Of a stretch of 24,293 nt of DNA, positions 6,619 to 14,938 are shown one piece after another (the stretch's first letter is position 1; each line of letters starts with the position of its first letter). The stretch comes from Bacteroidales bacterium (GTDB lineage: Bacteria > Bacteroidota > Bacteroidia > Bacteroidales > F082), in assembly GCA_023229135.1 (NCBI GenBank), contig JALNZT010000051.1, positions 1-24,293 on the forward strand. The letters are read 5' to 3'. The notes under the pieces are model-generated. The model worked only from the letters and a program-made list of their open reading frames with translations, had not been told where the DNA came from and made no database searches. The position numbers and the translations under genes were made by a program.

Positions 6619-8100
6619 ATGAGCACGGAAATTAACAGCAAATTATACATTACCAATAGTTTAGGTCGCAAAAAAGAATTGTTTGAACCCTTAAATCCGC
6701 CGCATATTGGCATGTATGTATGCGGCCCCACGGTTTATGGCGATGCCCATCTGGGCCATGCCCGACCGGCAATTACTTTTGATTTGCTGTTTCGCTACCT
6801 GAAACACCTGGGCTATAAAGTGCGCTACGTGCGCAATATCACCGATGTGGGTCACTTGGAAAATGATGCCGATGAAGGCGAGGATAAGATTGCCAAAAAA
6901 GCCCGGTTAGAAGCGGTGGAACCTATGGAAATTGTGAACTATTACACCCACCGTTATCACCAACAAATGGATCAGCTTAATGTGCAACGACCTTCTATTG
7001 AACCACATGCTTCGGCACATATTATCGAACAGATTGAGATGGTGAAAAAAATCCTCGACAAAGGCTATGCTTACGAAGTGGACGGATCAGTATATTTTGA
7101 TGTGAGCCAATACAGCAAAAATTACCAATACGGAATTTTGTCGGGTCGCAAACTGGATGAATTGATGAGCAATACCCGTGAATTGGCTGGCCAAAGCGAG
7201 AAACGTAATAGTGCCGATTTTGCTATCTGGAAAAATGCCGAACCCGCTCATATTATGCGGTGGCCTTCGCCCTGGGGCGACGGTTTCCCGGGCTGGCACA
7301 TGGAATGCTCGGCTATGGGCTGCAAATATTTGGGCAAAGAGTTTGATATACACGGCGGTGGCATGGATTTGCTGTTTCCGCACCACGAAGCAGAAATTGC
7401 ACAGTCCACCATTGCCAATGGAAAATCGCCGGTGCGCTATTGGATGCACAATAATATGATTACCATCAATGGCCAAAAGATGGGAAAATCATTGGGCAAC
7501 GCGCTATCATTAGATGATTTTTTCAGTGGCAACCACAGCGCACTCGAGCAGGCTTACAGCCCGATGACCATCCGGTTTTTTATCCTTCAGGCGCATTACC
7601 GGAGTACGCTTGATTTTTCTAACGAAGCCCTTCAGGCCGCTGAAAAAGGCATGAAACGCCTGATGGCAGCGACTTCTGATGTCAAACAGCTTAAAGCGGA
7701 AAAAGCTGCTCCCAACCTAAATATTGAAGCCATTCGTCAGGATTGCTATGCAGCGATGAACGACGATTTGAACAGCCCCATCGCCATTGCCAAACTATTT
7801 GATGCAGTACGTATCGTTAATACCGTGAAAGACGGGTACACGCAAATCAACCCCTTGGATTTAAAGCTATTACAGGAACTTTTTGAAGTATTTGTATTCG
7901 ATATCCTGGGTTTGCAGGCCGAAAATGCCAACCAGGACGATCAGTTGTTAGACGGGCTGATGGAAACCATAATACAATTGCGGCAGGAAGCCCGCCAGCG
8001 TAAGGATTATGCCACTAGCGATTTGATTCGGGATAAGCTGACAGCACTCCAAATTGTGTTGAAAGACGGCAAAGAAGGTACGAGTTGGGATAAGAAATAA
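6619..8100 (+). CDS. cysS: Cysteinyl-tRNA synthetase
   Basis: A 493-aa class I aminoacyl-tRNA synthetase charging tRNA-Cys. N-terminal YVCGPTVYGDAHLGHARPA holds a zinc-ligand Cys and the HIGH-type motif (HLGH). WHMECSAMG and FPHHEAEIAQS supply the other zinc ligands. The KMSKS-type loop is GQKMGKSLGN. The C-terminal DALR-like helical region includes NDDLNSPIAIAKLFDAVR and RQRKDYATSDLIRDKL. Length and motif order are standard, and there are no unusual insertions. It is single-gene in context: the neighbours are functionally unrelated. Confidence 0.97.
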   Translation: MSTEINSKLYITNSLGRKKELFEPLNPPHIGMYVCGPTVYGDAHLGHARPAITFDLLFRYLKHLGYKVRYVRNITDVGHLENDADEGEDKIAKKARLEAVEPMEIVNYYTHRYHQQMDQLNVQRPSIEPHASAHIIEQIEMVKKILDKGYAYEVDGSVYFDVSQYSKNYQYGILSGRKLDELMSNTRELAGQSEKRNSADFAIWKNAEPAHIMRWPSPWGDGFPGWHMECSAMGCKYLGKEFDIHGGGMDLLFPHHEAEIAQSTIANGKSPVRYWMHNNMITINGQKMGKSLGNALSLDDFFSGNHSALEQAYSPMTIRFFILQAHYRSTLDFSNEALQAAEKGMKRLMAATSDVKQLKAEKAAPNLNIEAIRQDCYAAMNDDLNSPIAIAKLFDAVRIVNTVKDGYTQINPLDLKLLQELFEVFVFDILGLQAENANQDDQLLDGLMETIIQLRQEARQRKDYATSDLIRDKLTALQIVLKDGKEGTSWDKK

Positions 8101-8231
8101 GGGGTGATTTATTTGCTGTTAAGCACAATTGGTCAGAGATTATTTTAACGGGCTTTCAAGGTGTTGTTTTTCTTTTCAAGACCTATCGATAAACGGTTTC
8201 GCCTTTCAAATTAGGTCATTGATTAGGTGTT

Positions 8232-8253
8232 TTGTTGTTAAATTGTTGTTAAA
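8232..8253 (+). repeat. Tandem 11-mer upstream of the carbonic anhydrase gene
   Basis: TTGTTGTTAAA occurs twice in immediate succession, about 70-90 bp before the ATG at 8325. It may lie in the promoter region, where no exact TAnnTTTG was found. A regulator site or simple slippage are both possible. Confidence 0.3.
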
Positions 8254-8324
8254 TGATTAGTATTGAACTAACAAAAAGAGACTATTTCTGTTTAATAATA
8301 GATTAATCAACTAATTTAACAATT

Positions 8325-9044
8325 ATGAAGACAAAATCTTATTTTATTATTTCCTTATTGGCCATCGCTTTGGCCTTTTCTCCGGCTATTTCTCAGGCAC
8401 AAAGTCTGGCATCAGCTTCCAGCAAATCAGGGGTTATGACCAAGGATGACCAAGCAAATCTAACTTCGGAGGCAGCCTTGGAAGACTTGATGGCCGGCAA
8501 CAAACGTTTTGTAGCCAACCGGCCCGATAAACTGGATATGCCAGCACAGGTAAAAGCCACTACCACAGGCCAGTATCCAAAAGCTGTTATCCTTTCGTGT
8601 ATCGACTCACGCGTGCCGGTAGAAATGGTTTTTGACCAGGGAATTGGTGATGTTTTCGTGGCCCGCGTAGCCGGAAACACCGAAGACGAAAGCATCTTAG
8701 GAAGCATGGAGTATGCTACTGCTGTTGCAGGTTCCAAGCTGGTGATGGTGCTGGGCCACGAAGCCTGTGGTGCTGTTGTGTCGGGAATAAACGGCTTTGA
8801 AGCAGGCGATAATGTAGCTCACATGCTTGCTGCCATTGAGCCCGCCATTGAAAAAGTAGGAGGCGATCGCAACTCATCTAACAAAAAATACGTGGAAGAA
8901 GTGGTTAAAACCAATGTGGAAATGACCATTGATGATATCCGCGAACGCTCACCCATCATGGCAGGCCTGGAAAAAGAAGGAAAAATCAAAATTGTGGGTG
9001 CCTATTACGACCTGCATACCGGAGAAGTGGTTCTGCTGGATTAA
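8325..9044 (+). CDS. Exported beta-class carbonic anhydrase
   Basis: A 239-aa protein that hydrates CO2 to bicarbonate. It starts with a Sec signal peptide (KTKSYFIISLLAIALAFSPAISQAQ, cleavage near residue 26), so it acts in the periplasm. The beta-class zinc site is complete: Cys92 and Asp94-Arg96 in SCIDSRVPVE, and His145 and Cys148 in GHEACGAV. The conserved VARVAGN also follows. An upstream helix DLMAGNKRFVANRP is typical of this subgroup. It is monocistronic, with its own terminator directly downstream. Export of a beta-CA is less common than cytoplasmic location but known in Bacteroidota. Confidence 0.92.
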   Translation: MKTKSYFIISLLAIALAFSPAISQAQSLASASSKSGVMTKDDQANLTSEAALEDLMAGNKRFVANRPDKLDMPAQVKATTTGQYPKAVILSCIDSRVPVEMVFDQGIGDVFVARVAGNTEDESILGSMEYATAVAGSKLVMVLGHEACGAVVSGINGFEAGDNVAHMLAAIEPAIEKVGGDRNSSNKKYVEEVVKTNVEMTIDDIRERSPIMAGLEKEGKIKIVGAYYDLHTGEVVLLD

Positions 9045-9067
9045 AACGCACTTTTGTGAAGATATTG

Positions 9068-9100
9068 AACTCTCTGAATTAATTTTCAGGGAGTTTTTTT
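9068..9100 (+). terminator. Rho-independent terminator of the carbonic anhydrase gene
   Basis: An 11-bp stem AACTCTCTGAA (9068-9078) / TTCAGGGAGTT (9085-9095) with one T-G wobble, followed by T7. It starts 24 bp after the stop codon. Confidence 0.85.
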
Positions 9101-9177
9101 GTGCATTCTAAAACGTAAAGTTGATAGAAGGTTGAAGGGGTTTCTATATCCGATAAGCAATAAAAACTGAACCGGTT

Positions 9178-9283
9178 TTTAAAAAAAGCAGCTTGTATTA
9201 TACTATTTCCTTGTTGGTTGGGTTAATATTAAAGCATAAAAAGAATCTAAACAAAAGATATCGCCTATGAACCTAAGTTTGAT
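9178..9283 (+). pseudogene. Decayed lipoprotein leader of A1
   Basis: Aligned codon by codon with the leaders of A2 and A3, this stretch is recognisable. ATG AAA AAA of A2 (12244) corresponds to TTT AAA AAA at 9178, and the shared LLVG codons begin at 9211 (12277 in A2). From there to the shared CGAAAAAAGC is 73 nt in A1 (9284) but 74 nt in A2 (12351), a net 1-nt loss that puts the leader in another frame. The lipobox Cys codon TGC aligns with CAT. In the leader's own frame it reads YYTISLLVGLILKHKKN and stops at a TGA overlapping the ATG at 9267. Confidence 0.7.
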
Positions 9284-10175
9284 CGAAAAAAGCCAACAAA
9301 TCATACGGCAAATCGAGGGCTTTGATACCAAGTTAAATAGCAATCTCAAATCTGGCGAAACCATTACAGTAGATTCACTGGTATGGTACACAGAGGCATT
9401 AGAAAACTACAATAATGCCCGACCCGATTTGCAGTATGAAAACTTCGCGGTTAGTAAAACCACTTACACCGCTACGCTCGACAACGGCAGCCTCAGCATG
9501 CAAGATGCATCAGCTTTGTTTAGCACCATGCAGGCTGATCTTGAAACCGAACTCGCTAACCTAAGCCCCACGGACGACAAGCTAAAGCTTACCGATGTAG
9601 CCTTAGACAGTATAGAGGGCAACACCGCTTATTTAAGTGCTAATAGGGTGTTTGGGTTGAAAATTTCGGTTTTATATGATGCCTTTGAGGAAGATGATGA
9701 CTGGATTTGGGGGACAGTACGCCAAGAAGATGGAACACCACCAAAAGGCAAATGTGATGGAACAATGGTAGGTGTTTCTGATGGATCAGACGAACTGATG
9801 CGTCGGCTTAATAACCCAAATTTTGAATATGATCAGCAGTATATTTTTGTTAATTTGGTAACTGTATGGCAAATTAACGGCATTGATTGGCAAGATAATC
9901 TGGGAAATCCATTATTATTTGTAACAAATTCATGGGAATCAGATTTTTCTTGGGATTATTGTTTAACCAATGAATCGTTAACCCACTATTTAACGCAAAC
10001 TCATAATATTCTATACAGTTATGCAGGAAATGGAGGAGTAAGGCCTTATGGAAAATTCCTAAGCAATGTTGTTATTTATGATGATGCCATTTTCTGGCCT
10101 CAGGAAACAACATTATTGCATAATCATGATGCTACTTATGGGAATCTTGTTATTAAACCACCCATTGAGGATTGA
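9267..10175 (+). CDS. A1: leaderless copy of the array lipoprotein
   Basis: This frame of 302 aa begins at MNLSLIEKSQQIIRQIEG, with an in-frame stop upstream (9237-9239), so no signal peptide is translated. Residues 8 to about 130 match A2 and A3 almost exactly. The C-terminal part has GKCDGTMVGVSDGSDEL, WDYCLTNESLTHYL and a final LLHNHDATYGNLVIKPPIED, close to A3 and far from A2. Two conserved cysteines (GKCDG and YCLT) could form a disulfide in exported copies. Function unrecognised. Without export it is probably inactive, or a recent pseudogene with an intact remaining frame. B1 follows 64 bp downstream across a hairpin. Confidence 0.7.
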   Translation: MNLSLIEKSQQIIRQIEGFDTKLNSNLKSGETITVDSLVWYTEALENYNNARPDLQYENFAVSKTTYTATLDNGSLSMQDASALFSTMQADLETELANLSPTDDKLKLTDVALDSIEGNTAYLSANRVFGLKISVLYDAFEEDDDWIWGTVRQEDGTPPKGKCDGTMVGVSDGSDELMRRLNNPNFEYDQQYIFVNLVTVWQINGIDWQDNLGNPLLFVTNSWESDFSWDYCLTNESLTHYLTQTHNILYSYAGNGGVRPYGKFLSNVVIYDDAIFWPQETTLLHNHDATYGNLVIKPPIED

Positions 10176-10197
10176 CTTAGATAAATAGTTTCATAAG

Positions 10198-10224
10198 AGG
10201 GTGGTTTCATTGTGAAGCCACCCT
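10198..10224 (+). other. Intercistronic hairpin between A1 and B1
   Basis: AGGGTGGTTTC (10198-10208) pairs with GAAGCCACCCT (10214-10224) over 11 bp with one T-G wobble and a 5-nt loop. It ends 15 nt before the B1 ATG. No T run follows, so it looks more like an attenuating or mRNA-stabilising stem than a full terminator. The A3-B3 junction has a related stem. Confidence 0.65.
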
Positions 10225-10239
10225 TCTAAAAACATTAAA

Positions 10240-11694
10240 ATGAAAACTTTCATAAAAGTTATTACTCTGCTAGTTTTATTTATAGCTGTTCGGGTTGATG
10301 CTCAGCAAGCCACCTGGGAGTTTCTTATGCCTACTCCTCAAGATGATTATGCGCGTGATATAATAGAAGAAAGTGACGGATCAATTTATGTTGCTGGTCG
10401 TTCCCGCAAACTTGATCAACCTTATAAATCGCAGGCATTACTTATTAAATTGAACCATCATGGAGTTTTTTTAGACTCAATTCAATTCAATTTTGAAGGA
10501 CACAACACATTAATATCTCAGCTGTTAAAAAGTATTGATGATCAAATTATTTTATTATCACTCTTTCACGAGGCATCAGCTCATGGAAATAATGGAGGCT
10601 TATTGCTCAACTATGTTGACAATGAATTAAATATTAGCCAATCTACTACTTTTGTAGCAGATAGTAATTACCGTATTTTAAGTGCTAATGGAAATGTTTC
10701 AAATGAAGGACACCTTTTTTTGAGCATATCAGGACATTTATCTGGCGCATTATTTCATTCATACCTTATTGAAACCAATAATGATTTTGATATATTAAAA
10801 TCTCGTTTTTTAAACACAGCTCCTTCATCCTATTTTCAACTACGAAAGCTTGACAACAATAACTATTGGGCTATTAATGAGTTAACTAATAAATATGAAA
10901 TATTTGATTCACAGTTTAATCGAATTCAAGAACAAATTATCCCTGAATATCTTACTTCAAGTTTTGGTGTTAAATGGGAAAGTGATAGTAGTTTTTTTCT
11001 TTTGGGAGACAAATCTAATGATTATCATAGTTTAGGTTTTATCAACCAGCATTATCCAATTGATACTGCTAATTATTACTATAATAAATGGCAAACAAGT
11101 GACACGCTTAATGCGCCTGCAAATTTGAATGGTATTGATTTTAAAAATAAAGACTCTTTATTTATTGGAGGCACGCATAATATGCCTTATGTACTTGACC
11201 CATACCATTACCCATCTCCAAGCTGGTTTGTTATACTGCAAACTGACAGCCTGCTCAATATCCGCTGGGAAAGATTATATGGCGGTGATGCTAACTATGT
11301 AATGAGCAGGATTATCGCCACCCGCGATGGCGGCTGTTTAGTGGCGGGAACTCGCTTTGATTATCAAAATAATGAAACCCAAACCGATATCATCGTCCTC
11401 AAACTCAATAGCGAAGGCCTGCTGGTAAGCCAAAACGAACTGCAGGAAAGCCTGCTACGCGAAGCCATCGTGTATCCTAATCCGGGCAGTGAAGCTATAC
11501 AAATACGACTGGCGGTGCAACATCCCAAAGCTTTGCTGGAGCTGTTCGATAGCCAGGGGAAATTGGTGCTAAGCCAGCAGCTCTACGAAAAGGAAAGCCG
11601 CATCAACACAGAACAACTGCCGCCTGGCACCTATATTTATCGGCTTAGCGCAGCAACGGGGCTAAACGAAAACGGGAAGTGGGTGAAGCGGTAA
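10240..11694 (+). CDS. B1: secreted protein with T9SS type A sorting domain
   Basis: A 484-aa exported protein. The signal peptide is MKTFIKVITLLVLFIAVRVDAQ (cleavage near residue 22), and the mature part begins with the shared TWEF. The body (about 25-390) has repeated blocks such as SDGSIYVAGR, KWESDSSFFLLGD, KDSLFIGGTHN, WFVILQTDSLLNIRWERLYGGD and TRDGGCLVAGTRFDY. These resemble blades of a beta-propeller, like secreted Bacteroidota proteins with delta-60-type repeats. The last about 75 residues (IVYPNPGSEAIQIRL..LFDSQGKLVLSQQL..PPGTYIYRL..KWVKR) form the T9SS C-terminal domain for outer-membrane export and surface attachment or release. Specific function unknown. It is paired with A1. Confidence 0.88.
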   Translation: MKTFIKVITLLVLFIAVRVDAQQATWEFLMPTPQDDYARDIIEESDGSIYVAGRSRKLDQPYKSQALLIKLNHHGVFLDSIQFNFEGHNTLISQLLKSIDDQIILLSLFHEASAHGNNGGLLLNYVDNELNISQSTTFVADSNYRILSANGNVSNEGHLFLSISGHLSGALFHSYLIETNNDFDILKSRFLNTAPSSYFQLRKLDNNNYWAINELTNKYEIFDSQFNRIQEQIIPEYLTSSFGVKWESDSSFFLLGDKSNDYHSLGFINQHYPIDTANYYYNKWQTSDTLNAPANLNGIDFKNKDSLFIGGTHNMPYVLDPYHYPSPSWFVILQTDSLLNIRWERLYGGDANYVMSRIIATRDGGCLVAGTRFDYQNNETQTDIIVLKLNSEGLLVSQNELQESLLREAIVYPNPGSEAIQIRLAVQHPKALLELFDSQGKLVLSQQLYEKESRINTEQLPPGTYIYRLSAATGLNENGKWVKR

Positions 11695-11706
11695 ATTGAG
11701 CGTTTC

Positions 11707-11741
11707 AATAGTTTGTTGAGTAAAACTATTCACAATTTTTT
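11707..11741 (+). terminator. Weak terminator-like hairpin after B1
   Basis: AATAGTTT (11707-11714) pairs perfectly with AAACTATT (11723-11730). CACAA and six T follow. The A/T-rich stem and the spacer before the T run make it a weak candidate. The identical structure follows B2 at 14849-14883. Confidence 0.4.
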
Positions 11742-11764
11742 ACCAGCAAAAAAGTAATTTTTTG

Positions 11765-11796
11765 TTTGTTAGATGTTGTTTTTTATCGTAGTTTTG
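11765..11796 (+). promoter_or_regulatory. Promoter of pair 2 (TTTG-N20-TAGTTTTG)
   Basis: A -33 element TTTG (11765-11768) and a -7 element TAGTTTTG (11789-11796) are 20 nt apart, a full match to the Bacteroidota promoter consensus. It is the best promoter match in the window. It lies about 450 bp upstream of the A2 start, implying a long 5' leader or a separate small RNA. Confidence 0.6.
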
Positions 11797-12057
11797 ATGT
11801 GATTAATAAATAAACACGAGTATAAATGTTTAATGAATTGATAAACAGCATATTACCCCCCCCATAGACAAAGCTTACAGGCTAACTGCTGCATGTTTTG
11901 CGCAATTTGGTCTGTGGGTCTTGTTGCTGAACAGTTTGCTGACATCTTCTAAAGTTTATTATCGTTTCTTTGAAAAGCCTATTTTTTATCCCTGTTTGAG
12001 CAGGATAACAATTACAAAATCAATTTTCTGGTTAGGCAAGAATAAGTTCGTACGAAA

Positions 12058-12105
12058 AAGGCCACTTTGCATTTAAGCACAGATACTTATTCGTGAAGTG
12101 GCCTT
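12058..12105 (+). other. Leader hairpin upstream of A2
   Basis: Perfect 10-bp arms AAGGCCACTT (12058-12067) and AAGTGGCCTT (12096-12105). The loop differs at several bases from the copy before A3 while the arms are kept, which suggests the pairing matters. The palindrome TTCGTACGAA lies immediately upstream. No T run, so not a terminator. Confidence 0.55.
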
Positions 12106-12243
12106 GCTGAACAAATACTAAATTCTTAAAAAGGAGGAACAAAGTTCAGCTTATTCCCAGCTTAGCTTGATAGAAAAACGAATATTTTGAGATAAATTAG
12201 CTGGATATCAGCTTAGTGAAAAAAAATGAAAATTCTACGAATT

Positions 12244-13212
12244 ATGAAAAAATTACATCTCCTTATATTACTTCCATTGCTGGTTGGCTTATTGTTTAGT
12301 TGCCAGAAGGAACAGGAGCCAATAGCCAATTCAATAGATCAAGCCCAGCTCGAAAAAAGCCAACAAATTATACGGCAAATCGAGGGCTTTAATACTAAAT
12401 TGAATAGCAATCTTAAATCGGGCGAAACCATTACAGTAGATTCACTGGTATGGTACACAGAGGCATTAGAAAATTACAACAATGCCCGACCCGATTTGCA
12501 GTATGAAAACTTCGCGGTTAGTAAAACCACTTACACCGCTACACTCGACAACGGCAGCCTCAGCATGCAAGATGCATCAGCTTTGTTTAGCACCATGCAG
12601 GCTGATCTTAATACTGAACTCGCTAACCTAAGCCCTACAGACGACAAGCTAAAGCTTACCGATGTAGCTCTGGACAGCATAGACGGTAATACCGCTTATT
12701 TGAGTGCTAACAGGGTGTTTGGGTTGAGATTAATAGCAGGTACTTACTGGCCTTTTGAAGAAGGTGAAGATTGGTTATGGGGTACTCTAGGGCAAGAGTT
12801 TGGAAATCCTCCTTTAGGAAAATGTGATGGCACAATGGTAGGCGTATCTGACGCATCAGATGAATTAGCCTGGAAACTAAATCACCCTGATGTAATACCT
12901 GTTCAACCGTATATATTTACTAACATAATTACACTTGAGACAGAAGGGTTCTCTTATGAAGGTCGCCTTTATTTTGGCTGGGATTATCCCGAGAATAATT
13001 GTCTAACATCAGACACGTTAAACTACTATCTTGAGCAATCTCATTTAATTATCAATGATATTAATGAAGGTTTGAGACCTCCTGAATTACATTTCTCACA
13101 TGTCAGCATTTATGATGCTTTAATCCCTGGTGGAGAGGAGAGTTCATGGCATTTTCACTACTATTATGTAAGCTATGGCGATAAGGTTATTTCTGGAAAT
13201 CAACCAGATTAA
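12244..13212 (+). CDS. A2: lipoprotein of the tandem array
   Basis: The start at 12244 gives MKKLHLLILLPLLVGLLFSC, a clean lipoprotein signal (lipobox LFSC, Cys20). An ATG 18 nt upstream in frame would only add KILRI-type residues. The mature protein is about 300 aa. The first about 130 mature residues (LEKSQQIIRQIEG, VDSLVWYTEALENYNNARPD, SMQDASALFSTMQADL, LDSIDGNTAYLSANRVFGL) are near identical to A1 and A3. The C-terminal half shares only a frame of motifs: DWLWGTLGQ, GKCDGTMVGVSDASDEL and NNCLTSDTLNYYL. It is probably anchored in the outer membrane. I do not recognise a characterised function; GKCDG/SDA motifs occur in uncharacterised Bacteroidota lipoproteins as I recall. Paired with B2. 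Confidence 0.85.
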   Translation: MKKLHLLILLPLLVGLLFSCQKEQEPIANSIDQAQLEKSQQIIRQIEGFNTKLNSNLKSGETITVDSLVWYTEALENYNNARPDLQYENFAVSKTTYTATLDNGSLSMQDASALFSTMQADLNTELANLSPTDDKLKLTDVALDSIDGNTAYLSANRVFGLRLIAGTYWPFEEGEDWLWGTLGQEFGNPPLGKCDGTMVGVSDASDELAWKLNHPDVIPVQPYIFTNIITLETEGFSYEGRLYFGWDYPENNCLTSDTLNYYLEQSHLIINDINEGLRPPELHFSHVSIYDALIPGGEESSWHFHYYYVSYGDKVISGNQPD

Positions 13213-13230
13213 CGAAACCAAAAAAAGAGA

Positions 13231-13309
13231 CTGACTATCAAAATCAAGCATTTAAAGTAATTACTTTATTGTTTATCTTTATTAAACGCCTTATTAATTT
13301 GATAGTCGG
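13231..13309 (+). other. Intercistronic inverted repeat between A2 and B2
   Basis: CTGACTATCAAA (13231-13242) pairs with TTTGATAGTCGG (13298-13309) over 12 bp with one T-G wobble. The loop is 55 nt and contains a perfect 16-bp palindrome (TAAAGTAATTACTTTA, 13253-13268). It holds the same gene-junction position as the hairpins of pairs 1 and 3 but has an unrelated sequence. B2 starts 57 nt further on. Confidence 0.55.
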
Positions 13310-13366
13310 TTTCTCACTATTTTATTTACATTGCAATAAAGACAAATTCACACAACGCTATAACAG

Positions 13367-14836
13367 ATGAAAAAATCAATTTATTTTAGTGTCTCACTAC
13401 TTTCAATATTAGTTTTTAGATTTAGCTTATATTCTCAACAAACTACCTGGGAATTCAAAATTAAAACCCCTGAATATGAATACTTTAATGACGTGATTCA
13501 AACACAGGATAACAAAATTATCTTAACCTACACTACAATTCTCTCAGCTGCTGGTGAAGATGATATTGCGTCGGTTATTCAGCTTAGTAGCGAAGGAAAT
13601 GTGTTATTAGAAAATCATTTTAGTCACTTAAACAGAGACCTATATATCAATAATATTTTTGACTCTATAGATTTTCTATATCTAATTGGCTCTTACTCAA
13701 ATAAAGATCAACAAAAGACCCAAGCGGGTATTGCATTTTATAAAATGGACAAGAACTTAAACCTGCTTGATTCATCATTTTTTGATTTCCCCCCTTCAAA
13801 TAGGTTGTTTGCGTTGCATGCAAACGTAGCAAAAGATGAATATCTTATAGGCGGCTCCTATTACATTAATCCTAATTCATGGGGCAGTCCTTTTTTCTAT
13901 ACTTTTAGCCATGAATTCGACAGTGTCAATGCAATTATATTTCCTGAAGTGTCTCAAAACGGCTATTTTAACAAGTTTAAAAAACTTTCTACCAACGATT
14001 ATTGGCTGGCTGAAATAGCACAAAGGAAATATTACCAGCTTGATTCAAATTTATTGTTGATTGAAAAACATCCTAACTTAACATATTTACCTGGTAGTAT
14101 TGGCATAAAATGGGATAGTGATACCACTTTTTATTCTGTCGGTGAAATAATAAAACCACAATCTAATATTAATTTAGGTTACACCAGACAGTTTCATCCA
14201 TTTGACACTACCGGAAGCCTATCCAAACATTGGAATATCTCTGACACTGTTGATTTTCCTGCATTCAGGGAAAGTATTGACTTTAATAACAAGGATTCTA
14301 TATTTATAGGAGCTACTAGAAACCTATCGGTACAAAACCCTTATTTTGCTCAACAAGCTTCCTGGTTTATAATTCTTCAAACCGACAGCCTGCTCAATGT
14401 TAGATGGGAACGATTTTATGGAGGTGACGCCTATTACGTGATGGGAAAAATCATTTCTACGCATGATGGCGGTTGCCTTATCGGGGGATGGAAATATGAT
14501 TATCAGAATTCTACAACAAACCAAACAGATGTAATACTACTCAAACTCAATAGCGAAGGCCTATTGGTTGGCCAAAACGAGCTGCAGAAAAGCCTGCTGC
14601 GCGAAGCTATTGTATATCCCAATCCGGGCAGTGAAGCCATACAAATACGACTCGCGGTGCAGCACCCCGAAGCTTTGCTGGAGCTGTTCGACAGCCAGGG
14701 GAAATTGGTGCTAAGCCAACAGCTACACGAGAAGGAAAGCCGCATCAATACAGCGCAGCTGCCGTTTGGTACGTATATTTATCGGCTGAGTGCGGCAACG
14801 GGGCTAAACGAAAGCGGGAAGTGGGTGAAGCGGTAA
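13367..14836 (+). CDS. B2: secreted protein with T9SS type A sorting domain
   Basis: A 489-aa exported protein with signal peptide MKKSIYFSVSLLSILVFRFSLYSQ and the mature start QQTTWEF. The body is the most divergent of the three B proteins: it lacks the GGLLL, SYLIET and FIGGTHNMPY blocks of B1 and B3. It keeps the propeller-like framework (IKWDSDTTFYSVGE, KDSIFIGATRN, WFIILQTDSLLNVRWERFYGGDAYYV, THDGGCLIGGW). From LKLNSEGLL onward (nucleotide about 14543) it is almost identical to B1, including the sorting domain VYPNPGSEAIQIRL..KWVKR. The body looks AT-richer than the tail. Specific function unknown; partner of A2. Confidence 0.87.
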   Translation: MKKSIYFSVSLLSILVFRFSLYSQQTTWEFKIKTPEYEYFNDVIQTQDNKIILTYTTILSAAGEDDIASVIQLSSEGNVLLENHFSHLNRDLYINNIFDSIDFLYLIGSYSNKDQQKTQAGIAFYKMDKNLNLLDSSFFDFPPSNRLFALHANVAKDEYLIGGSYYINPNSWGSPFFYTFSHEFDSVNAIIFPEVSQNGYFNKFKKLSTNDYWLAEIAQRKYYQLDSNLLLIEKHPNLTYLPGSIGIKWDSDTTFYSVGEIIKPQSNINLGYTRQFHPFDTTGSLSKHWNISDTVDFPAFRESIDFNNKDSIFIGATRNLSVQNPYFAQQASWFIILQTDSLLNVRWERFYGGDAYYVMGKIISTHDGGCLIGGWKYDYQNSTTNQTDVILLKLNSEGLLVGQNELQKSLLREAIVYPNPGSEAIQIRLAVQHPEALLELFDSQGKLVLSQQLHEKESRINTAQLPFGTYIYRLSAATGLNESGKWVKR

Positions 14837-14906
14837 ATTGAGCGTTTCAATAGTTTGTTGAGTAAAACTATTCACAATTTTTTACCAGCAAAAAAGTAAT
14901 TTTTTG

Positions 14907-14938
14907 TTTGTTAGATGTTGTTTTTTATCGTAGTTTTG
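14907..14938 (+). promoter_or_regulatory. Promoter of pair 3 (TTTG-N20-TAGTTTTG)
   Basis: Identical to the promoter at 11765-11796, shifted by 3142 bp. TTTG at 14907-14910 and TAGTTTTG at 14931-14938. Confidence 0.6.

Larger units (their letters stand above)
11695..12243 (+). other. Spacer between pairs 1 and 2: leader without a gene
   Basis: 549 bp with no credible coding frame. In order it holds: an AATAGTTT/AAACTATT hairpin with nearby T6; a promoter match at 11765-11796; a C8 tract at 11856-11863; an inverted pair CCCATAGAC/GTCTGTGGG (11861-11869, 11910-11918); the palindrome TTCGTACGAA (12047-12056); the hairpin at 12058-12105; and an AGCTG/CAGCT pair (12199-12213). If the promoter is real, the A2 mRNA has a leader of about 440 nt. 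Confidence 0.6.
11401..12722 (+). repeat. Constant block, copy 1 (B1 3' end + spacer + A2 5' half)
   Basis: This stretch recurs at 14543-15862 with an offset of 3142 bp on the left and 3140 bp on the right. The first about 650 bp are nearly identical, including non-coding DNA. The part before the A start is somewhat diverged, and the A 5' half is again nearly identical, also at synonymous sites. Similarity collapses abruptly right of VFGL in A. It marks a tandem duplication or recurrent gene conversion. Confidence 0.85.

Noticed and set aside
11856..11863. C8 tract in the spacer as a phase-variable switch
   Set aside because: It lies about 60 nt downstream of the -7 element in untranslated DNA, and both copies have the same length, so neither promoter spacing nor a reading frame would change.
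11871..11884. AGCTTACAGGCT in the array spacer as a relative of the TTACAGG hairpins of the 328-bp repeats
   Set aside because: Only a 3-bp stem around a similar core; no neighbouring CCCGGAT palindrome. Chance similarity is likely.
12130..12136. Strong AAGGAGG site in the spacer before A2 as the start of a small gene
   Set aside because: No start codon follows at a usable distance, the frame closes quickly, and the equivalent site before A3 is altered to AAGAGG.
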